From: Chenopodium formosanum
Lineage: Eukaryota; Streptophyta; Magnoliopsida; Caryophyllales; Amaranthaceae
DNA length: 64,000 nucleotides
Reading direction: 5' to 3'
Assembly (NCBI GenBank): GCA_024500155.1
Contig: CM044868.1
Coordinates: 36,691,665 to 36,755,664, forward strand
Below are positions 20,450 through 29,979 of this stretch, one piece after another; the stretch's first letter is position 1; each line of letters starts with the position of its first letter. A program made the position numbers and the translations under genes. A model generated the notes under the pieces. That model was given only the letters and a program-made list of their open reading frames with translations. It was not told the DNA's origin and made no database searches.

Positions 20450-22356
20450 TTGGAAATGTACCGTATGTGCCTACACAGGCTTACGGACAGTATTCTCCTC
20501 ACTTCATGCAGCCAGCCTTCTTTGGAGGTCAGGCGGCATATCCAAATGTCCAGCCATTGGACTGGCAGCTTCGACTGCTGCGCCTGGGTGAACAGCCTTC
20601 TGCGTTCACTCGGGAGATAACCGAGGCGGCTCAGCCGACCAAGGTTAAGAATGTGTTGGTTGGTACCTATAATGGTACCACCAATCCAGAAGATCACCTC
20701 ATGGCTTACACCAACCTCATGTATTTGCAGGGGTTGGATGATGCCACTTGGTATCGATGCTTTCCGGCTAAATTGAAGGGCATCGCCCAACAATGGTTTG
20801 GCAACCTGCCAGCCGGGTCTATAGACAGCTTCAGGAAGCTTGCCTTCCTGTTTGATTCCAACTTCTCAATGAACATCCCTGCTAAAAAAACAAGCCTTGA
20901 TTTGAGCACTGTTAAGCAGGGAGAGAGAGAAGGGTTGCGCTCGTATGTCAGGCGGTTCAACCTGATCAGAATTCAGATTCAGGGACTGTCTGATGAGGTA
21001 GCTTTTACAGACTTTTTTAAAGGTCTGAGAGACGGGTCGACCTTTAAGTTCGACCTAGTCAGAAAAGGGGCTTTCACCCTCCAGGCGGCCCTGAGGGAGG
21101 CGGAAAGCTACATTCAAGCTACCGACCTCTGCTCGCCTGGTAGCCAGTCAGACTCCAAGAAGTCTGACAAACAGAAAGACAGTCGGTCAGCTCAGCCGGC
21201 TAAAAACAAAGAAGAGAGCAAGAAAAGAAAAGAAGTCTGGGCAGTTGCTGACTCTGACCAGCCGTCCCAGAAGAAAAAGAAAGAATTTAAACCGTACGTC
21301 CCCAAGTACGAGTTTAATAAAGACTGCAACTCCATCTTCATGGAGGTAAAGGACCGGTTGTCCATTGAGAAGCCGAATCCTATGAAGAGTTCTGTCCAGT
21401 CACGGAACAAGAATAAATTCTGTCAGTTCCATGAGGAGGTCGGCCATGACACCAACGACTGCTTCAGTCTTCAGCGTGCGTTGGACCGTCTGGCTGACAA
21501 AGGGCTGTTAAAGTCCTACATTTCTAAGTCCCCAGCCGGGGCAAAAAAGAAAAACAAGGGTCAATCCTCCAAGACTACCCCCCAGCCTGCTAGTAGCTCG
21601 GATACCGACAAGGAGCCGGTCTACACTATAGCAGGCGGGTTCTCATGTGGTGGCCCTACCATCCGGGGCACCAAGAGCCATCTTCGAAAGATGGACAAGG
21701 ATGATGATGAGCAGGCGGAAGCCAGCTCCTCCTTCCCAGACGTCTTTATCACGGAGAAGGATAGGGGCAGCGTTCGCCGCCCGCATGATGACCCGGTGGT
21801 CATTGAATGTAAGGTTGCCAATCAGCTGGTTGGACGGATCCTTATTGACACCGGCAGCTCATCAGACATCATCAGCCTCCGGTGCTTGCAAAAGCTGAAA
21901 TACAATATCAGCAGCATGCACCCGGTCACCCACCCCTTGGTTGGTTTTGGGGGTGGGATGGTCTACCCAGCCGGAAGAATTGATTTACCCATCCGGCTGG
22001 GGGAGAAAGGCCAGGGACGACATATTGTCGTCAGATTCTTGGTCGTTGAGGAGTTGACCGCCTATAACATCATTCTTGGCAGGCCAACCCTCAACGTAGC
22101 CAAGGCGGTAATCATCCCTTCCCTCATGCTCATCAAGTATGAAAGGGATGACGGCTCTGTTGGTTCCTTGAATGGGGATCAGAAGACGGCCCGAGAATGT
22201 TATCTCTCAGCCGTCCGAGATACCGTGGCCCCAGGCGGTCAGGAACCAATAGACCTTGACAACGTCAAGGATGCCGACCCAGCTCCTGCCCCATCAGCAG
22301 CCGGAAAGAAAAGAAAGGCTGCACTGCTGGTGGAGGTAAAAAAAGAGAAAAAATAG
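20446..22356 (+). CDS. Tat Gag and aspartic protease
   Basis: This 636-codon frame contains the capsid-like gag core at about residues 60-230 (VLVGTYNGTTNPEDHL, WFGNLPAGSIDSF, GLRSYVRRFNLIR), a lysine-rich linker, an atypical knuckle CQFHEEVGHDTNDC at 326-339, and the retropepsin motif LIDTGSSSDII with catalytic Asp 468, followed by NIILGRPTLN. Gag would coat the element RNA; the protease would process Gag-Pol. The first ATG is used only because it is the first after the frameshift; the frame is open further upstream to 20335. It ends in TAG at 22354-22356, in the same frame as pol. Confidence 0.93.
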   Translation: MIGNVPYVPTQAYGQYSPHFMQPAFFGGQAAYPNVQPLDWQLRLLRLGEQPSAFTREITEAAQPTKVKNVLVGTYNGTTNPEDHLMAYTNLMYLQGLDDATWYRCFPAKLKGIAQQWFGNLPAGSIDSFRKLAFLFDSNFSMNIPAKKTSLDLSTVKQGEREGLRSYVRRFNLIRIQIQGLSDEVAFTDFFKGLRDGSTFKFDLVRKGAFTLQAALREAESYIQATDLCSPGSQSDSKKSDKQKDSRSAQPAKNKEESKKRKEVWAVADSDQPSQKKKKEFKPYVPKYEFNKDCNSIFMEVKDRLSIEKPNPMKSSVQSRNKNKFCQFHEEVGHDTNDCFSLQRALDRLADKGLLKSYISKSPAGAKKKNKGQSSKTTPQPASSSDTDKEPVYTIAGGFSCGGPTIRGTKSHLRKMDKDDDEQAEASSSFPDVFITEKDRGSVRRPHDDPVVIECKVANQLVGRILIDTGSSSDIISLRCLQKLKYNISSMHPVTHPLVGFGGGMVYPAGRIDLPIRLGEKGQGRHIVVRFLVVEELTAYNIILGRPTLNVAKAVIIPSLMLIKYERDDGSVGSLNGDQKTARECYLSAVRDTVAPGGQEPIDLDNVKDADPAPAPSAAGKKRKAALLVEVKKEKK

Positions 22357-22381
22357 CAATCACTGACCGGTGAACGGTCAG
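22354..22381 (+). promoter_or_regulatory. Putative UAG readthrough signal between gag and pol
   Basis: TAG is followed by CAATCA, which satisfies the CARYYA consensus for leaky UAG codons in plants. Six nucleotides after the stop begins a perfect 7-bp stem CTGACCG / CGGTCAG (22363-22369 and 22375-22381) with the loop GTGAA. The frame continues without another stop into pol, so occasional readthrough would give Gag-Pol. Confidence 0.72.
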
Positions 22382-25300
22382 ATGAGCTACGTCCCCAACC
22401 GGCTGGCGAAAGTATTGACCTTGTACTGGACGACAGCCGTCCAGAACGCACTGTTAAGGTGGGGACGGTTGCTCATGCTACCTTGGGTGCAAGCTTGCAC
22501 CTTCTGCTGAAAGAATTCAAAGACATTTTTGCCTTTGAAGTGGAAGAGATGCCAGGCGTCAGCCCGGATCTTGCTGTCCACAAACTCGCCGTTGACCCCA
22601 AAAAGAAGCCCATCCGGCAAAAGAAAAGAAATCACGGCGAGGAAAGAAGCCAGGCGGCAGCTGCCGAAGTAAAAAAGCTGCTAGACGCCAGGTTCATTCG
22701 GCCTTGTAATTTCCCCGACTGGGTGGCCAATGTGGTCCTTGTTAAAAAACCGAATGGGACCTGGCGCATGTGTGTTGATTACACAGACCTCAACAAGGCG
22801 TGTCCAAAGGACAGTTATCCGCTTCCAAAGATCGACAGTCTGGTCGACTCTACAGCCGGTCACGCCTTGATGAGCTTTATGGATGCCTACTCCGGCTTCC
22901 ATCAGATACCCCTGTGGAAGAAAGACCAAGAGAAGACGGCCTTCGTCACTGATCAGGGGCTATTCTGTTATACTGTGATGCCGTTTGGCTTGAAAAATGC
23001 ACTTGCCACTTTCCAACGGATGATTAATACGGTCTTCATTAATCAGATTGGGAGGAATGTGGAGGCTTACATTGATGACATGATAGTCAAATCCAAGCTA
23101 CAGACGGATCACCTTGCTGATCTCCGAGAAACATTCACCACCCTCAGGCGGCATAAGGTTATGTTAAATCCTAAGAAATGCGTCTTTGGTGTTGAGTCTG
23201 GGAAGTTTCTCGGGTTCCTGATTGATCAAAGGGGGATAGAGGCTAACCCCGAAAAGATACAGGCGGTGATTGACATGAAGTCACCCCGCTCTGTTAAGGA
23301 AGTTCAGAGACTCACCGGTTGTCTGGCCGCACTGGGGAGGTTCCTCAGCCGGTCAGGTGACAAATGCCTCTACTTCTTCCAAGCAATCAGGAAGAAGACT
23401 AGATTTGAATGGGGGGATGATGCTGAGGCGGCGTTCCAGAGGTTGAAAGAGCATTTACATTCTCTGCCTAGGTTGGTCAGTCCTTTGCCTAGGGAGACGT
23501 TGTACATGTACTTAGCCGTCTCAGACCATGCCCTCAGCGCCGTTCTCCTTACTGAGCGAGACGACATTCAGTTCCCGGTTTACTTCATTAGCCATGTTCT
23601 TAAAAATGCTGAACTCCGGTACCCCATGGTTGAAAAATTTGGCCTCGCTTTGTATATGGCATTCAAAAAATTGAAGCCTTACTTTTTGGCGCATCCGGTG
23701 GTGATTTACACGGACCAGCCACTCAAGCGGCCAATGTCTACCTTGGACTCATCCGGGAGAATGTTGAAATGGGCTATTGAAATGCAGAGCCTTGAAATCA
23801 CTTACGAACCAAGAAAGGCAGTGAAGGGTCAGGCGTTTGCCGACTTCATTGTGGAAATGACTCGTCCGGTGGCTCCGGATAATCTTGATCAGGTTTGGAA
23901 AGTGTACGTAGACGGGAGCTCTACAAAGAACGGATGTGGTGCAGGTGTAATTTATGAGTCTCCTGAAGGAGACAGATTTGAGTATGCACTACGCTTCAAA
24001 TTTCAGGCCTCTAACAATGAGGCGGAATATGAAGCCCTGCTAGCCGGCATTCGCATGTGTAAGGCGGCAGGGGCCATGAAAATTGACGCCTACTCTGATT
24101 CTCAATTAGTTGTTAGCCAGTATGAGGGAAGCTACGAGGCTACCCATCCGGCTATGGTTAAATATCTTCAGGCAGTCAAAGAAGAGACCAAGGCGCTTGA
24201 GGAATTCCGGCTGAATCAGGTGCCTAGGTCGGAGAACAACCAGGCGGATGCATTGTCAAAACTGGCATCTTCCGCCTGCCATGATACGCCTCGGTCTGTC
24301 TTCTGGGAAGTTCTTGAGAAAAGAAGCATCTATGAGGATCCCGTTGGAATTCTGGACCGAAGCTCTACCTGGATGGATGACATACGAGCCTATCTCTCAG
24401 ACGGTACACTTCCTAATTCGCCACGGGAAGCAGCCGTCCTGAAAAAGCGAGCTGCAAGATTCGAGTTGAAAAATGGAGAACTCTTCAAGGCGGGCTTTCT
24501 GAAGCCTTTATTGAAGTGTGTCACCCCAGAAAAGGGGAAAGAAGTTCTCGAAGACTTGCACTCGGGGTTCTGCGCCTCGCACATAGGCGGCAGGTCCCTA
24601 GCCGTCAGAGCCAGACGATATTACTTTTGGCCCACTCTTGAGGCGGACGCCAAGGAGTTGGTGAAGAAATGTGACAAGTGCCAAAAATATGGCAAACTCA
24701 TTCACCGTCCGGCTACTGATCTGACGGCCATTCACAGCCCAATCCCGTTTGCAAAATGGGGCATGGACATTCTAGGTCCTTACACGCCTGCTCCAGGCGG
24801 AAAGCGCTATATCTTAGTGGCTGTGGATTACTTCACCAAGTGGGTTGAGGCTGAGGCGGTTAAAAATATCAAGACCTCAGACGTAATTTCCTTCATCTGG
24901 AAGAACATCATCACCCGGTATGGGGTACCCATGTCTATGGTTTTTGATAATGGTCCTCAGTTTGAGACGCCTCAGTTAAAAACTTGGTTGGGAGATCAGG
25001 GGGTCTCAAGCTATTTCGCATCTGTTGGCCGGCCCCAAGCAAACGGCCAAGTTGAAGCTTTCAACAAACTCATCTCAGACGGCATTAAAAAGAAAATAGA
25101 AAGAGCCGGTGGTTTATGGGCAGAAGAGTTAATCCATGTCCTGTGGGCCATCCGGACAACAGCAAAAGGGGCAACCGGGGAAACCCCATTTCTCATGGTT
25201 TACGGTGCTGAAGCCGTCTTGCCCATCAAGCATTACGAGCCGACTCTCAGAGTCATGCTGTATGACGAAGAGGCAAACTGGGAAGCAATGCGCCTGGCAT

Positions 25301-25602
25301 TGGATTCACTCCCAGAACGCAGGGGCAATGCCGCCTTGCGTCATGAGATTTACCGTCTGAGAATGACGAGAGCCTACAACAAAAAAGTACACAAGCGTCC
25401 CTTGAGGGTTGATGACTTAGTGTTACGAAAAATGGAAGCAACCGGTAGGGCAAATGAGTTGGGAAAGCTAACCCCAAATTGGGAAGGCCCCTACCGGATC
25501 TATGAGGAAGTAAGGGACGGCACCTACCGCCTGGAAACTCCAGACGGAAGGCGCCTGCCTAGAACTTGGAATGTAGACAATCTAAAAAAGTACTACTTCT
25601 GA
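22357..25602 (+). CDS. Tat Pol: reverse transcriptase, two RNase H regions, integrase
   Basis: The frame is open from just after the gag TAG; the first ATG (22459) gives 1,047 residues. Numbered from there: RT with YIDD at 204-207, preceded by MDAYSGFHQIPL and VMPFGLKNALATFQ; a degenerate first RNase H (LYMYLAVSDHALSAVLL to VIYTDQPLKRPM); a second, archaeal-like RNase H with D485 (YVDGSS), E523 and D547; integrase with an HHCC region from H701 and catalytic D770, D830 and E866 (35 residues between the last two); and a C-terminal domain ending LKKYYF. All catalytic residues seen are intact. Two RNase H domains are diagnostic of Tat elements. Confidence 0.96.
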   Translation, partial: QSLTGERSDELRPQPAGESIDLVLDDSRPERTVKVGTVAHATLGASLHLLLKEFKDIFAFEVEEMPGVSPDLAVHKLAVDPKKKPIRQKKRNHGEERSQAAAAEVKKLLDARFIRPCNFPDWVANVVLVKKPNGTWRMCVDYTDLNKACPKDSYPLPKIDSLVDSTAGHALMSFMDAYSGFHQIPLWKKDQEKTAFVTDQGLFCYTVMPFGLKNALATFQRMINTVFINQIGRNVEAYIDDMIVKSKLQTDHLADLRETFTTLRRHKVMLNPKKCVFGVESGKFLGFLIDQRGIEANPEKIQAVIDMKSPRSVKEVQRLTGCLAALGRFLSRSGDKCLYFFQAIRKKTRFEWGDDAEAAFQRLKEHLHSLPRLVSPLPRETLYMYLAVSDHALSAVLLTERDDIQFPVYFISHVLKNAELRYPMVEKFGLALYMAFKKLKPYFLAHPVVIYTDQPLKRPMSTLDSSGRMLKWAIEMQSLEITYEPRKAVKGQAFADFIVEMTRPVAPDNLDQVWKVYVDGSSTKNGCGAGVIYESPEGDRFEYALRFKFQASNNEAEYEALLAGIRMCKAAGAMKIDAYSDSQLVVSQYEGSYEATHPAMVKYLQAVKEETKALEEFRLNQVPRSENNQADALSKLASSACHDTPRSVFWEVLEKRSIYEDPVGILDRSSTWMDDIRAYLSDGTLPNSPREAAVLKKRAARFELKNGELFKAGFLKPLLKCVTPEKGKEVLEDLHSGFCASHIGGRSLAVRARRYYFWPTLEADAKELVKKCDKCQKYGKLIHRPATDLTAIHSPIPFAKWGMDILGPYTPAPGGKRYILVAVDYFTKWVEAEAVKNIKTSDVISFIWKNIITRYGVPMSMVFDNGPQFETPQLKTWLGDQGVSSYFASVGRPQANGQVEAFNKLISDGIKKKIERAGGLWAEELIHVLWAIRTTAKGATGETPFLMVYGAEAVLPIKHYEPTLRVMLYDEEANWEAMRLALDSLPERRGNAALRHEIYRLRMTRAYNKKVHKRPLRVDDLVLRKMEATGRANELGKLTPNWEGPYRIYEEVRDGTYRLETPDGRRLPRTWNVDNLKKYYF

Positions 25603-26801
25603 GAATGTAAACTTTTTGTAAACAGTGTCAGTTAATGCAGACTCAGACTTTGCTTGCAAAATTATCATTTGATTATTCATCCGGGTAATATCCAGACGGA
25701 TTCCCCATTTATCTAACTAAGTTCGATACTTAGTGAAGGTTTCGTTTTTTAGTCCGCCTAGGTAATACTCGGATCACTTGTTTATTTAAGTTTGATTCTG
25801 TTTATTCAATTGCTTGACTATCCGCCTGGGCAATACTCAGACGGATTCTCCATTTACCAAACTAAGTTTGATACTTAGTGTAAACTCAACACTGATTAAA
25901 CTAAGCACAAAAACGTTTAGTGGCTACACAACCGGTCTTAAAAAGGACCAGAGGCTAAAATGGCCGGATGGTTGCTATTTTTATAAAAATCGCCTGTCCC
26001 AACATGGACAAAGGCGTCCGGCGACACCCCTCCGGGTGCAATCGTCGCAGAGAACGGATTATCTGTCGGTTCTATGTATCCATACAGACGGCAAAAATTG
26101 AACGACCAAATTGGTCAACACATAGCCGTCTGGCTAAATAACTTGCGAAGGACGAATTTCCTAAATACCGGATGCCCATATGCATCAGTCGGTAATCAGC
26201 TGAAGTTCTCGCTTGGTTATTTATTTTAAAAAAAATGCACCTCACCCCAATTGGGGCAAGAGTTCAATGGCTATGAAATCTCTACCAAGACGGGCAAAAA
26301 AAAAAAACCGTCTGGGTAGTGACTGAACGCCTGTGATGCACGGCTGTGCACTTGGTTTGGGGCAATCACTATTATGATTGATTGACTTACAAACATATCA
26401 TGCTCTTTGCAGCATCAGACGTTTTCAAGTCAATCAACCAGCTCCAGCTCAAACCAATCACACAGCCGTCCAGGGGCAAAGACAGCCAGACTACTGATTA
26501 GTTAGGCAAGAAATCGCCGCATGCTTTTAATAAGATAGGCAAAAATTAAAAATTCAAATGCAAAATAATCAAAACCGACTTAGTCGGTGCCATTCATTAA
26601 TGTCCATCCAACCAAACGGTTGTAATGGATCAAATGTTAACCGGACCCCGTCCGGGAGAAGAATTGTTAATTAACACGGCTCCACAGCCGGTAAATACAG
26701 GGATACTCGGCATGCAGGCCGGAAAAATCAAGTTTTGGCATATAGCCGCTGAATAAAAAGAATTAAAAGAAATGATAAATTGGCATACTGCCGCTGAAGA
26801 G
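25603..26801. other. Spacer between pol and the antisense gene
   Basis: No coding sequence is supported. It contains a 55-59 bp direct repeat at 25681-25735 and 25822-25880 (GACGGATTC, CCCATTTA, AACTAAGTT, GATACTTAGTG shared) and short A-runs. It should hold the 3' end of the antisense transcript. Confidence 0.6.
25681..25880. repeat. Direct repeat pair in the Tat 3' spacer
   Basis: Two copies (25681-25735 and 25822-25880), about 141 bp apart, each beginning CCGSCTGGGYAATA-like and ending GATACTTAGTG. Confidence 0.65.
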
Positions 26802-29606
26802 TCACTTCTGGCCTGCAGACGGAGCCTCCTGGTCCTCCCCCTTCTCCTCATCGTCTGAGGGAATTTCCTGCGCTTCACCAGGACCAGGAAGCTCAGGCGC
26901 GGACGGCTCATTGTTGCTGAGCCAGGCTTCAAAGGAGGCAGGCTCTGGCATGCCTTGCTCTCTCAAATACACCACGTACTCAGCATAGCTGTGTGCCATT
27001 GCCCAGATGCTATAATCAGCTTCTAGGTACAAGGCAGCCCAAGCAATCTTCATACGGGCGTCGTTGTCAGCATCGCTTTCAGCAACGAGGCGGTTTTGCT
27101 CCGCCTCCAGGGTTGCTGCAAAGTTTTTCTGAGCCTGAGCAGCATCCTTCTCCAGCCTCTCAACCTTGGTTTTCAGTTTACCAAGGTCCGCTTGGGCCTT
27201 CTTGAGCGCCTCATTAGCCTGCTTGGCGCTCTCGTCTGCCTTCTTTTGGGCCTCCTCCGCCCCCTTCTTGGCCGTCTCAGCATCCGTCACCCGCTGGTCG
27301 GCCGCCTTCAGATCTAGCTCCAGCTGCTGGATTTTAGACGTCTGTGTCATAATTATTGCTTTAGTTTCAAGTTCATTTACGATAGTTGAGTGTAAAGCAA
27401 TATTATCAGCGTCTATGGCGGACTTCTTGGCCCTCTTTACCTCTTCCCGTTTGCGGGAATAAGGACGTTTGAGCCCGTCCACCCGCAGCATGGCCTGCAA
27501 AAAGCAGGCGGTATAAGAATTATGGGCGGAGAAATTACTTAAAAAAAAAAAAAATAAAAAATAACACGGAGTTGACAGGTTTCTCACCTCAGCCAGAAGG
27601 GATAGAATGCGTTCAAGGTTGAACGTCTCTATCCCAGGGATATTGTCCTTATCCTTCTTCCGGACGGCGTCCAGCATGGCTTTGGCGTGCTTCTGGACGT
27701 CTGGCCAGCGGGGAGATTGTGTTTGATCTGCACCACAATCAATAGGTGATGAGTGCGAAACTAAGGCGGCACCTATTTGTATCCGGCTGTCTGAGGATGA
27801 TGTCTGTTGGGAGTGGGATTTCACCCGTAAAGGCCACCCCAGCTCAGGCGGGGATTCAAAAGGATTCTTACCTTCAGAGCCGGCCAAGCGGGAAACGCTT
27901 GCAGGCGTGGTGAACCCCGCGGCTGCTGAGGGGTCGGCAAGGTCAAGGCACAGGCTGCCTCCTATTTTCTCGAGCCGTCCCCCTATTCGCATCGTCTTTG
28001 TCCCGGCTGAGGCGCCAGGAGTTGATGCAGAGGCAGACTTTTTTAGCTTATTGAGAACGGCTGGGGCTTCCTCCCTAGCCCGTTTGAGATTCTTCTCAAA
28101 CGATTTCCCAACTTCTCCCCCCTGTGAAAATAAATAAGGTTAGTATTCGGGCAAGACAGTTTATAAAATGAGCTTAAGAAAGGGTCAGGCGCTCAATACC
28201 TTGGCTTTGACCTCAGCCGCGGCCTTCTCCGCAAGCACTTTGCGGATGACAGCAGAGGATCGCTTTGGGGTTTTCTCCGTCTGCAACATGCTTAATGCTT
28301 CCTCTGCAAAAAGAAGGAAGTTGGTTAATATCATAAAACAATTTTGATAGAAAAATACTACAGACGGATATAAACTCAGGCGCATACGTTTGGAAAACAT
28401 GTGCCCTAGTCCGCAGGCGGCTAGGAAGCACTCGTCCCTGAACCAGGCGCTCTTGGGGATCCAGTTCTTGGGGACTTTTATTGTCTCCCCGGTTGACAAG
28501 GTTGCGTCTGTGAGGCCAAAAAAGTCTGCCTCAATAATCTTGTCAAAGTCCTCTTCTGGGATCCGGGGAAGAGCACACTTCCTGCCTAACAAGTCAGGCT
28601 TCTTATTGTACAGACGGAATTCATAATTCTCCCGTCTGGTTGGGGCCGACATCAGGTAGAACCTGTGTTTCCAGCCATCGAACTTGGAGACCTTGTCCAA
28701 GGTCATCATATATTGCGGCTGCGTGGTTAGAGTGTACCACGCCCTCCAGCCGCCTGGGCTCCTGCTGAGGTAATGCATGCTTGCAAAAGCCTCCCAGCCG
28801 GGGTTAAGCCCTTGGAACTCACAGGCGGCAACATACCCCAGAATGTTGGTCCAGGAGTTGGGGGTAAGTTGCCAGAGCCCCAGGCCGTAGCCCCTCAAAA
28901 TAGCCCTCACCGCCTGGTGAAGGGGGAAGCGAAGGCCGGCTTTGAACGCCGCCTCGTAACAGCCAAAATAACTGTTGGCGTTCTGTTGATCATCCCCCCA
29001 GGCGATGGTGCCAAGTTCAGGCGGCACCCGGATCTTATACCCGTCTCCTAGCGGGTGCATTTTCTTAAAATTCTCGAAGTTCTCTCCCATCTGGATCCGG
29101 TCCTTGGAGGAGACGTGGATGCTGAAGGGATTGTCCTTCTCACTCCACTTTTTCCTTTCTTCCTCCTCGCTATCCGGAAGAGGGGGCAAGTCATCGCTGC
29201 TCTCGGAGGTAGAGGCGGAGCTGTCACTCTCCGTCTCCCCCTCGCTTTGGTCCATGGGGGCAGAGGCGGCATCGTCGCCGCCTTGGTCACACTCCTCTAG
29301 GAAAGAGTCAGCGGGGGTCGAAGGGGCGCGCGGAGGGGATCTCTCCAGAGTCGTCTGATCTCCCTGATCAGACGTGTCTCCCTCAGGCGTTTGGTCGCCT
29401 GAGCCTTCGCCTCGGTAATTTGGATCAGTGGCCGTCTGCATTGTCCGAGCCATGGTGTCCTGCACAGACACATAACTAGTCGGAATCCATGGCAAAGGGT
29501 GGTCCCAACACCCCGAGCCGGCACTCCCAGTCCTAGACTCAGCCGTCCCCGGTGACCGGCTGGACTCTAACCTAGGTTGTGCCGTGTGTGTTGGTGATGC
29601 ATCCAT
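26802..29606 (-). CDS. Antisense four-exon gene of the Tat element, gypsy-type transposon domain plus coiled coil
   Basis: Exons on the minus strand: 29606-28388, 28303-28200, 28121-27588 and 27494-26802. The three introns of 84, 78 and 93 nt are bounded by GT and AG, and the joined frame is continuous for 849 residues. Exon 1 has an acidic Ser-rich N-terminus and a conserved core (FPLHQAVRAILRGYGLGLWQ, SWTNILGYVAACEFQG, FASMHYLSRSPGGWRAWYTL). The core resembles the plant 'putative gypsy type transposon' family, known from antisense genes of Tat elements such as maize Grande. Exons 3-4 encode a long Ala/Lys/Glu coiled coil (about residues 670-760) and an acidic tail. Function unknown. All frames are intact, unlike gag's N-terminus. 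Confidence 0.85.
27495..27587 (-). other. Intron 3 of the antisense gene
   Basis: Donor GCTGAG|GTGAGAA, acceptor CTTTTTGCAG|GCCATG, 93 nt. Its length is a multiple of three with no stop, so an unspliced reading also stays open, but it would insert a Phe-rich hydrophobic stretch into a charged protein. Confidence 0.72.
28122..28199 (-). other. Intron 2 of the antisense gene
   Basis: Donor CCAAG|GTATTG, acceptor ATTTTCACAG|GGGGAG, 78 nt, phase 0. Confidence 0.78.
28304..28387 (-). other. Intron 1 of the antisense gene
   Basis: Donor AAAC|GTATGC, acceptor TTTTTGCAG|AGGAAGC, 84 nt, phase 1. The decayed copy at 46.2-47.5 kb has the same acceptor TTTTTGCAG|AAGAAGC near 47490-47500, supporting it. 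Confidence 0.8.
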
Positions 29607-29831
29607 TTATTGCAAGAAAGATGTACAGGCGGTGAAAAAAGAAAAGAGCTGAGAAAGACAGAGACGGTACCTTTGTAATTGGTATCTGAAGGAGGGCGGG
29701 TCCGGCTGGGTTGGGTGAGAACAAAAAGTTTCTTGCTTGCGCCTGACTCAAACGGATGGCTTCTGCTCTCTCAAAGTTTTCCTCTCTAGAAAATTTTTGT
29801 AAAACGTACAAAATTATGAGGGTAAAACGGC

Positions 29832-29962
29832 TATATATATGGGGTAAATACGGGGGCATTTCCGTAATTTACCTGAAAGGTGAACGGTTACTCTGTAACT
29901 GTAAAATTACCGCCAACCGAAGAGTGACATGTGTCACAGATGCCACGTGGCATGCCACGTCA
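29832..29962 (-). promoter_or_regulatory. Putative promoter of the antisense gene: TATA box and G-box cluster
   Basis: TATATATA at 29832-29839 lies about 225 bp before the antisense ATG. Roughly 90-120 bp further upstream are TGCCACGTGGCA (29941-29952), TGCCACGTCA (29953-29962) and TGACATGTGTCA (29925-29936), all G-box or ABRE-type cores. The sense 3' LTR starts only 18 bp beyond. Confidence 0.6.
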
Positions 29963-29967
29963 CATCT

Positions 29968-29979
29968 GTGAGGGGCAAA
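29968..29979 (+). other. Polypurine tract of the Tat element
   Basis: GTGAGGGGCAAA immediately precedes the 3' LTR, the expected priming site for plus-strand DNA synthesis. Confidence 0.7.
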
